A DNA stretch of 64,000 nt from CAMYMQ01 sp963730305 (GTDB lineage Bacteria > Pseudomonadota > Alphaproteobacteria > Bin65): NCBI GenBank assembly GCA_963730305.1, contig CAVSRB010000001.1, positions 372,001 through 436,000 of the forward strand, given 5' to 3'. How positions within the stretch are numbered: position 1 is the stretch's first letter; every line of letters starts with the position of its first letter. Shown here piece after piece: positions 1-7,680 of the stretch. Position numbers and translations under genes: made by a program. The notes beneath the pieces were generated by a model. It saw only the letters and a program-made list of their open reading frames with translations. It searched no databases and had not been told where the DNA came from.

Positions 1-1003
1 GGCCGGCAACCACGCCCAGGGGGTCGCCTACCACGCCCAGCGGCTCGGCGTCCCGGCGACCATCGTGATGCCGCGCGAGACGCCCTTCACCAAGGTGCGC
101 CACACCGAGGCCTTCGGCGCCACCGTCGAGCTGTTCGGCGACGACCTGAGCCAGGCCGCCGCCCACGCCCGGACGCTGCAGCAAGAGCGCGGGCTGACCT
201 GGATCCATCCCTATGACGACGCCGCGATCGTCGCCGGCCAGGGCACCCTCGGCATCGAGATGCTCGCCGACGACCCGTCGCTCGACATGCTCGTGGTCCC
301 GGTCGGCGGCGGCGGGCTGATCGCCGGCATCGCCACCGCGGCCAAGGCGATCCAGCCGGAGATCGAGGTCGTCGGCGTGGAATCCGAGCTCTATCCGGCG
401 ATGAGCCAGGTTCTCCACGGCGAGGCGCCGTCGGCCGGCGGCACGACGATCGCCGAGGGCATCGCGGTCAAGCAGCCCGGCGAGCTCACCCGCGCGATCA
501 TCGCCGAGACGGTCGCCGACATCCTGCTGGTCGCCGAGGATGCGCTCGAGCGGGCCGTGCTGATGCTGATCGAGATCGAGAAGACGGTCGCCGAGGGCGC
601 CGGCGCCGCGGCGCTGGCCGCGCTGCTGCAGTATCCCGACCGCTTCGCCGGCAAGCGGGTCGGGCTGGTGGTCTCCGGCGGCAACATCGATTCGCGCCTG
701 CTGTCGGCGATCCTGATGCGCGGGCTGGTCCGCTCCGGCCGGCTGGTGCGGCTGCGCATCGACATCAGCGACGCGCCCGGCCTGCTGGGCAAGGTCGCCC
801 AGATCATCGGCGACGCCGGCGGCAACATCGTCGAGGTCTATCACCAGCGGCTGTTCCACAACGTGCCGCTCAAGATGGCCGAGCTCGACGTCGTCGTGGA
901 GACCCGCGACCCCGGCCACGTCCAGCGCATCCTCGACGCCATCCGCGCCGCCGGCCACGAGGCCCACCTGCTGAGCAGCGAATCCGGGGCCGAGATCGCC
1001 TGA
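1..1003 (+). CDS. ilvA: Threonine ammonia-lyase (threonine dehydratase), 5' end missing
   Basis: PLP enzyme that deaminates L-threonine to 2-oxobutanoate, the first step towards isoleucine or threonine catabolism. The frame is open from base 2 and begins with the AGNHAQG motif of the fold-II PLP family, so the N-terminal part with the PLP-binding lysine lies before the window. The glycine phosphate loop (PVGGGGL) is at bases 298-318 and the SGGNID motif near 676. The last ~85 residues form one ACT domain (RIDISDAPGLLGKV), as in short single-ACT forms. Related serine/threonine dehydratases with ACT domains cannot be excluded. The stop is at 1001-1003. Confidence 0.93.
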   Translation, partial: AGNHAQGVAYHAQRLGVPATIVMPRETPFTKVRHTEAFGATVELFGDDLSQAAAHARTLQQERGLTWIHPYDDAAIVAGQGTLGIEMLADDPSLDMLVVPVGGGGLIAGIATAAKAIQPEIEVVGVESELYPAMSQVLHGEAPSAGGTTIAEGIAVKQPGELTRAIIAETVADILLVAEDALERAVLMLIEIEKTVAEGAGAAALAALLQYPDRFAGKRVGLVVSGGNIDSRLLSAILMRGLVRSGRLVRLRIDISDAPGLLGKVAQIIGDAGGNIVEVYHQRLFHNVPLKMAELDVVVETRDPGHVQRILDAIRAAGHEAHLLSSESGAEIA

Positions 1004-1097
1004 CCCGGCCGCCCCGCCGCGGCGCGGCCCCTTGCGCGGTTCGGGCCGATCGCCCAAATAGGTGGGAACGAGAAAAGCACTGCCGAAGGGGCGCCCA

Positions 1098-1541
1098 ATG
1101 CCGAATCGCAAGACCACCTGGATCTGCGTCGCCGACGCCGGCCACCTGAGGATCCTCCAGTCGACCGGTCCGGGCACGCCGATCGAGCGGCTGGTCGCCG
1201 AAGAGCATCATCGCGACCGCGACAAGGACTTCGCCGACCGCCCCGGCCGCGCCTTCGAGAGCGCCGACGGCACCCGCCACGCGATGGAGGCGCACCAGGA
1301 CCCGGTCCGCCGCGACAAGCGCGACGCCGCGACCGAGGTCGCCAAGCGGCTGTCCGACCACGCCCAGAAGCACGATTTCGAGCGCCTGATCCTGATCGCG
1401 CCGCCCCAGTTCATGGGCGACCTGCGCAAGCACCTGTCGCCGGCCGCCGCCGCCGCGGTGATCGCCGAGGTCGACAAGGACCTGACCCAGGAGACCGACG
1501 CCGCGATCCGCGACCGGTTGGCGGATATCGCACCGGTCTAG
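1098..1541 (+). CDS. Host attachment family protein
   Basis: A 147-residue soluble protein resembling the family annotated as 'protein required for attachment to host cells', common in Rhizobiales and Rhodospirillales. The family pattern is visible: an N-terminal strand ending in VADAGHLRIL, a central DRPGRAFES segment, and a C-terminal part with LILIAPPQFMGDLRKHL. I chose the ATG at 1098 because GAAGGGG lies just upstream; the frame is open further upstream from 1062 but without a good ribosome site. No signal peptide or membrane segment. The biochemical function is not established by anything here; it sits alone between ilvA and a convergent rlmE. Confidence 0.75.
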   Translation: MPNRKTTWICVADAGHLRILQSTGPGTPIERLVAEEHHRDRDKDFADRPGRAFESADGTRHAMEAHQDPVRRDKRDAATEVAKRLSDHAQKHDFERLILIAPPQFMGDLRKHLSPAAAAAVIAEVDKDLTQETDAAIRDRLADIAPV

Positions 1542-1594
1542 GCGGGCATGGCGCCTGTCGAAGCGGACGTAGCGCCCGACGTAGCGCCCGTCTT

Positions 1595-1706
1595 CCCATC
1601 CTTCGAGACGCGCCTATCGGCGCTCCTCAGGATGAAGGACGCGGTGCGACCTAGGCCATCAGCTTCATCCTGAGGAGGTCGCGCAGCGGCCGTCTCGAAG
1701 GATGGG
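1595..1706. repeat. Dispersed palindromic repeat, copy 1
   Basis: Nested inverted repeat. The outer arms CCCATCCTTCGAGACG (1595-1610) and CGTCTCGAAGGATGGG (1691-1706) are exact complements; the inner arms CTCCTCAGGATGAAG (1623-1637) and CTTCATCCTGAGGAG (1663-1677) are also exact. A second copy with the same arms is at 49183-49300. It lies between the convergent 3' ends of the host-attachment gene and rlmE, so it could act as a bidirectional terminator. Similar palindromes are common in alphaproteobacterial intergenic DNA. Confidence 0.9.
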
Positions 1707-1736
1707 ATGACGGGCCAAAGACGGAAAGACGCAGCC

Positions 1737-2486
1737 CTATTTCCCGCCCCGGAACCCCGTCGCCACCAGATACATTTCCGGCGATTCCTTGCGGCTCGCC
1801 TCCGGCTTGACGTGGCGGACCTTGTCGAACAGCGCCTTCACTCGGTCGAGCACCTCGCCGGCGGCGCCGCCCTGGAACACCTTGGCGATCAGCGCCCCGC
1901 CGGGGGCCAGGACGGCCTCGGCGAAGGCGACGGTCTCCTCGACCAGGGCGACGATGCGCAAATGGTCGGTCGCCTTGTGGCCGGTGGTCGACGGCGACAG
2001 GTCGCTGAGCACGAGGTCGGCCGGCCCGCCGAGCGCCTCGCGCACCGCCGCCTGGGTCGCCGCCTCCATGAAGTCGCCGACCAGCACGGTCGCGCCCGGC
2101 ACCGGGTCCATCTCCAGCTGGTCGAGCGCGACCACCTTGCCCTGGCCGTCCCCGGCGCGGGTACGGACGACCGCGATCTGGGTCCAACCGCCCGGCGCGG
2201 CGCCGAGGTCGACCACGCGCTGGCCCGGCTTGAGCAGCCGCAGCTTGTCGTCGAGCTCGATCAGCTTGAAGGCGGCGCGGGAGCGGTAGCCGCGCGCCTG
2301 CGCCTCGGCGACATAGGGGTCGTTGAGCTGGCGGCGCAGCCAGGCGGTCGAGGACGTCTTGCGCCCGCGGGCCGTCTTGACCCGCACGCTCTCCGGCCGC
2401 CGCCCGCCGCCACGGCTCTTGCCCCTGCTCGGTTTCGGCGGCATCGGCTCAGTGGGCGGCGGCGCGGGTTTCGACGCCGTGGCCAT
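1737..2486 (-). CDS. rlmE: 23S rRNA (uridine-2'-O)-methyltransferase RlmE
   Basis: SAM-dependent RrmJ/FtsJ family enzyme that 2'-O-methylates a uridine in the 23S A-loop. The SAM motif VDLGAAPGGW is at residues ~91-100. The catalytic K-D-K-E set is recognisable: Lys in RAAFKLIEL, Asp in LVLSDLSPS, Lys in LIAKVFQG and Glu in KESPEMYL. The N-terminus is a basic, Pro/Arg/Lys-rich extension typical of alphaproteobacterial versions. The start is uncertain: the ATG at 2486 overlaps the end of ppx by 38 bases, while an in-frame ATG at 2444 would begin just after the ppx stop; neither has a strong ribosome site. Same strand as ppx and probably cotranscribed, a common ppx-rlmE order. Confidence 0.93.
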   Translation of the reverse strand: MATASKPAPPPTEPMPPKPSRGKSRGGGRRPESVRVKTARGRKTSSTAWLRRQLNDPYVAEAQARGYRSRAAFKLIELDDKLRLLKPGQRVVDLGAAPGGWTQIAVVRTRAGDGQGKVVALDQLEMDPVPGATVLVGDFMEAATQAAVREALGGPADLVLSDLSPSTTGHKATDHLRIVALVEETVAFAEAVLAPGGALIAKVFQGGAAGEVLDRVKALFDKVRHVKPEASRKESPEMYLVATGFRGGK

Positions 2487-3511
2487 CCTGCGCCATCAGG
2501 CCGAGCAGGATGCCCTCGCGCAGGCCGCGGTCGGCGACGCGCATGCGGCCGACCGGCCACTTGCGGCACATCGCCTCCAGGATCGCCGCGCCGGCGACGA
2601 CCAGGTCGGCGCGGTCAGGGCCGATGCAGCCGATCCGGGCGCGGCCGCGCAGGTCGAGCGCGGCCAGCTCGCGGCTGATCCGGGCGATGTCGGAGAAGCG
2701 GATGGTGCAGCCGTCGACGCGCGAGCGGACGTAGCGCTTGAGGCCCATGTGGACGCTGGCCAGCGTGGTCACCGTGCCCGAGGTGCCGATCATCTGGACC
2801 GTGCCGGCGCGGGCCAGTTCCGCGATGCCGTGCTCGGCCTCGAAATCGCCGAGCCGGCCGAGGACGTCGTCGACCATTTCCTCATACAGGTCGGGCGTGA
2901 ACCGGTCGCCGCCGTAGCGCTCGGTGAAGCTGACCACGCCCAGCGGCAGCGACAGCACGCCGACCTGGGCGCCGACCTTGAGACGGGTCGTCCCTGGCCG
3001 CGCCGCGGCGCCAGATCACCTCGCTCGACCCGCCGCCGATGTCGATGACCAGGGCGTTGGGCACGCGCCGGTCGAGCAGCGGCGCGCAGCCGGCGATCGC
3101 CAGCCGGGCTTCCTCGGCGGTGTTGATGATCTCGAGCTCGAGGCCGGTGGCCGACGCGACCCGCTCGACGAACTCGTTGCAGTTGGCCGCCTTGCGGCAG
3201 GCCTCGGTGGCGACGTGGCGGGCGCGCAGGGTGCGGTGGCGGCGGATCTTGGCGGCGCAGACGTTGAGCGCCTCGATGGTGCGCTCGATCGCGCCCTCGG
3301 ACAGGCGGCCGGAGCTGGCCACGCCCTCGCCCAGGCGGACGATGCGCGAGAAGGCGTCGACGACGCGGAAGCCCCGCGGCGACGGCTCGGCGATCAGCAG
3401 GCGGCAGTTGTTGGTGCCCAGGTCCACGGCCGCGTAGGCAGTCCCCGGGGCGGCTCCCGTCGCCCGCCGCCCATTCGCCGTCTGCCTGTGTTTGAACGCC
3501 GACTCCGCCAT
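2449..3511 (-). CDS. ppx: Exopolyphosphatase / pppGpp phosphatase (Ppx/GppA), frameshifted
   Basis: ASKHA-fold phosphatase that releases phosphate from polyphosphate or pppGpp. The N-terminal part has the phosphate-1 motif AAVDLGTNNCRLLIAE, then EACRKAANC, NTAEEARLAI and the phosphate-2 motif VIDIGGGSSEV. Conserved sequence then jumps frame at about 2990-2994, where one extra C in the coding strand separates SEVIWRRGAARDD from RLKVGAQVGVLSLPLG; the rest (IGTSGTVTTLASV, GADLVVAGAAIL-like C-terminus) is intact. With the indel removed the protein is about 353 residues, a normal length for the short alphaproteobacterial form. I interpret the shift as a probable sequence error. Confidence 0.88.
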
Positions 3512-3693
3512 GCCGGAAGGCTAGCCGGATCGGCCGGACATTGCAATTTGGCGACACGTCCCGTAAGCCCGGCCGGACCCTTGCGATCGGCGCGCGGAAC
3601 CCTATTATCTGGACCATGCGGCCGGGCCGTGATACCCACCGCGCCCGGCGCCCGATCCCACGGGCCGCGCCCCCTCTGCCGGGGCCCCTCTGC

Positions 3694-3767
3694 TGGGGGA
3701 TAGTTTAACGGTAGAACGACGGGTTCTGGCCCCGTTAGTCCAGGTTCGAATCCTGGTCCCCCAGCCA
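3694..3767 (+). tRNA. tRNA-Gln (anticodon CUG)
   Basis: Complete cloverleaf folded by eye. The acceptor stem TGGGGGA pairs with TCCCCCA, followed by discriminator G and an encoded CCA. The D arm is GTT/AAC; the anticodon stem ACGGG/CCCGT encloses the loop TTCTGGC with anticodon CTG at loop positions 3-5. The T arm CCAGG-TTCGAAT-CCTGG is perfect. The U1-A72 pair and G73 discriminator fit glutamine tRNAs. It reads CAG codons, frequent in this GC-rich DNA. Confidence 0.96.
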
Positions 3768-3806
3768 CTAGCGTTTCTTGCGCGCGAGGCGCGCTAGAAA
3801 AGCTGT

Positions 3807-3826
3807 GTCCCCGCGCAGGCGGGGAC
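3807..3826. repeat. Short GC hairpin downstream of tRNA-Gln
   Basis: Perfect 8-base arms GTCCCCGC (3807-3814) and GCGGGGAC (3819-3826) around the loop GCAG. This motif is a frequent intergenic palindrome in alphaproteobacteria. It may help terminate the tRNA transcript, but no T tract follows. Nothing else was seen in 3768-3945. Confidence 0.6.
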
Positions 3827-3945
3827 CTCCCGACACCACACATCTCCCGCACGGCCAGGCTCGAACCGGGCTCGAACACGCCGACAATGGTCGACGCCAA
3901 GGCCTGCGTATGGACGAGCCGGGCCCGCGGTCGCGGCAGCCCCGC

Positions 3946-4215
3946 CTACTGGGTGAAGCGATCGCACCCCTGTTCGCAGGTCGCGCGGCGCAGGCGGCAG
4001 TCCCGTCGCTCGGCCTCGCTGCGGGCGGCGGCCTGGCATTGGCGGAAATATACTTCGCAATTCATCAGGCACATGCTCATGCCGTAGGCGAGCCGGGTTT
4101 GCGACTGGAGCCACGCCGACGCATCGGCCGGGCTTCCTGTCGTCAGGGGCGTCGAAGCAGTCGCGGCGCTCGGGATAAGCGCGACGAGAACGGCGAAGAT
4201 GAAAACGGCGCGCAT
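3946..4215 (-). CDS. Small exported cysteine-rich protein, unknown function
   Basis: An 89-residue protein that I do not recognise. It has an N-terminal signal peptide (Met-Arg, then AVFIFAVLVALIPSAATA) and a mature part with six cysteines in about 40 residues, ordered C-x3-C-x6-C-x12-C-x6-C-x3-C. This regular spacing suggests disulfides in the periplasm or outside the cell. I chose the ATG at 4215 because GAGGTC precedes it at good spacing; the frame is open upstream but that part is not protein-like. It sits beside an OmpA-like envelope protein on the same strand, which fits an envelope role. Confidence 0.6.
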   Translation of the reverse strand: MRAVFIFAVLVALIPSAATASTPLTTGSPADASAWLQSQTRLAYGMSMCLMNCEVYFRQCQAAARSEAERRDCRLRRATCEQGCDRFTQ

Positions 4216-4381
4216 GGTCGACCTCGATCGTGGGATTCCTGGGCGGACAGTAGCGAGCGACCGCCGGCCGGGAAAAACAATTGATCGTGTACGGCCGGGA
4301 CCGCCGCTATCGGCGACCGGAGCCCCGAGACTGACCGGCACCGGGGCGGGCCGGCGGGCGTTCCCGCCGGCCCGAACACGG

Positions 4382-5188
4382 CTATCGGACGACGATCACC
4401 GCGGCCCGGTTGGCGCGCAGGCGCACGCCCTTGCGGGTCGGCTGCAGCGGCTCGTGCTCGCCGGCGGCGCGGGTCGCGATCCGGCGCGGATTGACGCCCG
4501 CCTTCACCAGCAGGTCGCGCACGGTCTTGGCGCGCTTGTCGGACAGCGTGACGTTGTAGCCTTCCTTGCCGGAGGTATCGGTGTGGCCGATGACCTCGAA
4601 GGAGACGTAGCGGCACTTCCAGTTGCGGACGATCTGGCGGATCGTATCCTTGGTGTCCTCGTTGCCCCAGATCTTGTTGTAGCCGAAGTAGACGATGTAG
4701 CGCCGCGGCCGCGGGGTCGGGGTGTTCCACGGCGGATTGACGTATTCGATGGTCATGCCTTCGAAGGCCGCGCCGAGGTTCAGACCCTTCGACGATGCCG
4801 CCAGGTCCATCCGGACCCCGTTGTTGCGGTTCTCGAGGGTGACCTGGCTGCCGCCGACGATGACCGTCGATTCACCCTGGAAGACCGAGTAGCGGCCCGC
4901 CAGGTCGGACAGGTGCCGCATGTTGCGGACGACGCCGGTCGCGGTGACCTCGGAGACGCCGACCTTGATGCCCACGCCGAAGCTGCTGACCTTGATCGGA
5001 TAGGTGCATTTCTCGCCCAGGTTCGGCAGCGTCAGGACGCCTTTGCCCTTCTGCCCGCCGACCAGCAGCGACACCGACGTCGTCTTGATCGTGATGTGGG
5101 GCAGGTTTCGATTCTGGGCGATAGCCGCCCCGCAAACTCCGACAGACCCTGCAAGGGATAGGGCGATCACCTTGGCGAATTTCGTCAC
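4382..5188 (-). CDS. OmpA-family peptidoglycan-binding envelope protein
   Basis: A 268-residue exported protein. The signal peptide is at residues 1-25 (KVIALSLAGSVGVCGAAIAQ). The middle ~130 residues are unfamiliar and beta-rich. The C-terminal ~100 residues are an OmpA/MotB peptidoglycan-binding domain: YIVYFGYNKIW, VIGHTDTSG, NVTLSDKRAKTVRDLLVKAGV and ANRAAVIVV, with the Asp and Arg (HTDTSG, LSDKRA) that bind diaminopimelate. The GTG at 5188 was chosen because a perfect AGGAGG lies 8 bases upstream; an ATG ten codons earlier has no such site. It probably ties the outer membrane to peptidoglycan. Confidence 0.85.
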   Translation of the reverse strand: MTKFAKVIALSLAGSVGVCGAAIAQNRNLPHITIKTTSVSLLVGGQKGKGVLTLPNLGEKCTYPIKVSSFGVGIKVGVSEVTATGVVRNMRHLSDLAGRYSVFQGESTVIVGGSQVTLENRNNGVRMDLAASSKGLNLGAAFEGMTIEYVNPPWNTPTPRPRRYIVYFGYNKIWGNEDTKDTIRQIVRNWKCRYVSFEVIGHTDTSGKEGYNVTLSDKRAKTVRDLLVKAGVNPRRIATRAAGEHEPLQPTRKGVRLRANRAAVIVVR

Positions 5189-5827
5189 GAAAAGCTCCTC
5201 CTGCTGACGTCGCCTCACCGTGCGACCGTGGGTTGATGAGCGCGGTCTAGTACCCGCGAGGTTACGAATTGGCTAACATAAGCGGAGACGAATGCGGCGC
5301 CGCGAAGGCATCCGTTTGGGCGAATTGGTCGCCCTCGCCACGGCCGCGTCATGTCCGCCGTGCCACCGTCCCGCCGTCGGTTCGGGTCGCGTGACGCCGT
5401 CGCGTGCGGTCCGGTATCCGGCGCAAACTAAGGACTTCCCGGCACGACGACAACCGTCCGTCCGTTGTGCCGGCGTCACGTGACAAATCTGTAACGGGCT
5501 TTTCATGTCGGCCGGGCGCATGCTTGCGGTGTCTGCCAGCAAGGGCAAGAAGGAGGCAGACTGTCTAGGGAGGGAAACTGGCCCTCCGGCTGACAAGGCT
5601 GGAGGGCCCTTGTTCGGGCGCCGCCCGGCGGCGCCCCTCCCCGCCTCTCCCGCCCAGCCGCGCCGCCCCACCTCGCTCTCGTCCCCTCCGCGCCGGCGTC
5701 CGCGCTAGCCCGTGCGCCCGCACGCTGCGTCAATTCGTGCGATGGTTGCGGGAAAGCGGGCCAGCCTATATTTAAACAAAGTCGAATATGACGTTTTGGG
5801 GGAAACGCCGATGCAAGGGGCCGCGCG
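5189..5827. other. 639-base gap between divergent genes
   Basis: I find no convincing protein-coding gene here: open frames on both strands are short, lack ribosome sites and look like GC-rich noise. The gap must hold promoters for the leftward OmpA-like gene and the rightward dsrE operon; an AT-rich stretch at 5765-5780 (TATATTTAAACAAA) is a plausible promoter element for the latter. The hairpins at 5531-5608 are listed separately. Confidence 0.6.
5531..5608. ncRNA. Candidate structured RNA or terminator: two adjacent hairpins
   Basis: Hairpin 1: arms GTCTGCC (5531-5537) and GGCAGAC (5555-5561). Hairpin 2: GGCCCTCC (5580-5587) pairs with GGAGGGCC (5601-5608), and the stem extends inward to ~12 pairs around the loop GACAA. 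Neither side has a long T tract (CTTGTTCGG on plus, AGTTTCCC on minus). In a gap between divergent genes a terminator-like stem is not needed by either neighbour, so it may end a small untranslated RNA. I cannot assign a family or a strand. Confidence 0.35.
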
Positions 5828-6226
5828 ATGAGCAATCCGCCGCTATTCATGGTCCTCGTCTCGGGCGAGCACGAAAAGATCCAGATGGCGGGCATGATGG
5901 CGTCGGTCGCGGCCGTCTCCGAGCGCCCGGTCCAGGTCTTCGTCAGCATGAACGCGATCTACGCCTTCCGGAAGGATGCGGACGCCGACGCGCGCTACCA
6001 GGGCGGCGAATTCTCCAAGCTGATGAAGGAGAAGAACGCGCCCGACGCGGTCACCCTGTTCGAACAGGGCAAGATGCTGGGCGAGATGAAGATCCACCCC
6101 TGCTCGATGGCGATGGACATCACCGGCTGGTCCGAGGCGGACCTGGTCGAGGACCTGTTCGACGAGCCGCTCGGCCTGACCAAGTTCCTCGCCGACGCCG
6201 AGACCGGCCAGCTCGTGGTCCTGTGA
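5828..6226 (+). CDS. DsrE/DsrF-like family protein
   Basis: A 132-residue cytosolic protein of the DsrE-like fold, associated with sulfur trafficking. Visible family features are an N-terminal strand FMVLVSGEHEKIQMAGMMA, a central VQVFVSMNAIYAFRKD, and a Cys at about residue 93 in KIHPCSMAMDITGW, a plausible persulfide-carrying position. The ATG at 5828 follows AAGGGG at suitable spacing. It starts a tight four-gene plus-strand operon with TusA-like, SQR-like and DUF1641 proteins (gaps 12-52 bases), which supports a role in moving sulfane sulfur. Confidence 0.8.
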   Translation: MSNPPLFMVLVSGEHEKIQMAGMMASVAAVSERPVQVFVSMNAIYAFRKDADADARYQGGEFSKLMKEKNAPDAVTLFEQGKMLGEMKIHPCSMAMDITGWSEADLVEDLFDEPLGLTKFLADAETGQLVVL

Positions 6227-6245
6227 GCGCGGCGGGGGAAAGACG

Positions 6246-6476
6246 ATGAGCCAACGCAAGACCATCGACGCCCGCGGCGCCTTCTGCCCGGGCCCGCTGA
6301 TGGAGCTGATCGCGGCGCTCAAGCTGGTCGAGATCGGCGACGAGATCGAGGTCCTGTCCACCGACAAGGGCTCGGCGAACGACATCCCCGCCTGGGTGGA
6401 GAAGGTCAAGCACGAGCTGGTGAGCTCCGAGGAGCAGGACGGTCAATGGAGCATCGTGGTGCGCAAGGCGAAGTAG
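6246..6476 (+). CDS. TusA/SirA-like sulfur carrier protein
   Basis: A 76-residue protein of the TusA family. The catalytic Cys-Pro motif is seen at residues 14-18 (FCPGPLMEL), where Cys14 would carry a persulfide; TIDARG before it and the C-terminal strand WSIVVRKAK fit the two-layer fold. It is preceded by GGGGGAAAGACG as ribosome site. Context beside DsrE-like and SQR-like proteins suggests delivery of sulfur from sulfide or thiol oxidation rather than tRNA thiolation, but this is inference. Confidence 0.85.
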   Translation: MSQRKTIDARGAFCPGPLMELIAALKLVEIGDEIEVLSTDKGSANDIPAWVEKVKHELVSSEEQDGQWSIVVRKAK

Positions 6477-6528
6477 CGGTTTCACACGTCCGGGCCGGAG
6501 AGCGCGGGCGGTCGAAGGGAGAGAAACG

Positions 6529-7668
6529 ATGACCAAGAAAGTGCTGATCGTCGGTGGCGGCCTGGCCGGCACCATCGTCGCCAACGGCCTGTGCCGCCAG
6601 CTCGAACACGAGATCCGCGGCAACGAGGTCAGCCTCACCATGCTGGGCGCCTCCGATACCCACATGTACCAGCCGGGACTGCTCTACGTGCCCTTCGGCC
6701 GCATCCGCGAGAAGGAGCTGTTCCGCGAACAGCGCAAGGTGCTCGACCGGCGGGTGACCTTCCACGTCGACCCGGCCACCAACATCGACTGCGACAAGCA
6801 GGAGGTGACCACCCAGTCGGGCAAGAGCTTCGGCTACGACTACCTGGTCATCGCCACCGGCTCGCGCATCCGCCCCGACCAGGTCCCCGGCATGGCCGAG
6901 GGCGCGCACTGGTTCTACGACCTCGATGGCGCGCGCAAGATGCGCGAGGCGCTCGACGCCTTCGAGGGCGGCAAGGTCGTGGTCAACGTCAACGCCCCGC
7001 ACAAGTGCCCGGTCGCGCCGCTCGAGATCACCTTCATGCTGCGCGACTACTTCCAGGCCAAGGGCATCTGGGACAAGTGCGAGCTCACCTACACCTACCC
7101 GATCGGCCGGCTCCACGCGCTCGAGCCGGTCGCGGTGTGGACCCAGCCCGAGTTCGACAAGGCTGGGATCAAGTACGAGACCTTCTTCAACACCAAGGAG
7201 GTCGACCCGGAGAAGAAGACGATCAGCTCCGAGGAAGAGGTCACGCTCGACTACGACCTCTTGGTCACGATCCCGCCCCACTCCGGCGCCGAGGTCATCA
7301 CCGACTCCAAGCTGGGCGACGGCGGCTGGGTGCCGACCGAGAAGGAGACCCTGTTCCGCGAGGGCTCGACCAACGTCTTCGTGGTCGGCGACACCACCAA
7401 CATCCCGATCTCGAAGGCCGGCTCGACCGCGCATTTCGAGGCCGACACCATCATCGACAACCTGACCTCGCTGCTGACCGAGGGCCGCATGGCCCGCAAG
7501 TACGACGGCAAGGTGTTCTGCTTCGTCGAGACCGGCCTGAACAACGGCACCTACGTCTGGTTCAACTACACCACGCCGCCCAACCCGGGCCCGCCGTCGC
7601 AGATGATCCACTGGTTCAAGCTCGCCTACAACCGGCTCTACTGGCTGTCGGCGCGGGGCCTGCTGTAG
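6529..7668 (+). CDS. Sulfide:quinone oxidoreductase-like FAD protein
   Basis: A 379-residue flavoprotein of the SQR/NDH-2-like disulfide reductase family. The FAD-binding GxGxxG region is VLIVGGGLAGT (5-15), the second motif DYLVIATGSR (104-113), and the C-terminal FAD motif NVFVVGDTT (282-290). Cys160 sits in HKCPVAPLE, the position of an active-site cysteine in SQRs, and Cys331 (KVFCFVE) is where the second C-terminal cysteine is expected. No signal peptide; a hydrophobic, aromatic C-terminus (HWFKLAYNRLYWL) could bind the membrane. SQR oxidises sulfide and reduces quinone; a persulfide-transfer flavoprotein is an alternative. A GAAGGGAGAG ribosome site precedes it. Confidence 0.85.
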   Translation: MTKKVLIVGGGLAGTIVANGLCRQLEHEIRGNEVSLTMLGASDTHMYQPGLLYVPFGRIREKELFREQRKVLDRRVTFHVDPATNIDCDKQEVTTQSGKSFGYDYLVIATGSRIRPDQVPGMAEGAHWFYDLDGARKMREALDAFEGGKVVVNVNAPHKCPVAPLEITFMLRDYFQAKGIWDKCELTYTYPIGRLHALEPVAVWTQPEFDKAGIKYETFFNTKEVDPEKKTISSEEEVTLDYDLLVTIPPHSGAEVITDSKLGDGGWVPTEKETLFREGSTNVFVVGDTTNIPISKAGSTAHFEADTIIDNLTSLLTEGRMARKYDGKVFCFVETGLNNGTYVWFNYTTPPNPGPPSQMIHWFKLAYNRLYWLSARGLL

Positions 7669-7680
7669 GCGGGGGCGGTC

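Noticed and set aside
1098..1541. Prophage or symbiosis locus because of the 'host attachment' name
   Set aside because: The name is a family label common in free-living bacteria; no phage genes are nearby.
5273..5950. Overlapping open frames in the 5.2-5.9 kb gap
   Set aside because: Arg/Pro/Ser-rich translations without ribosome sites, or overlapping the real dsrE-like gene on the other strand.
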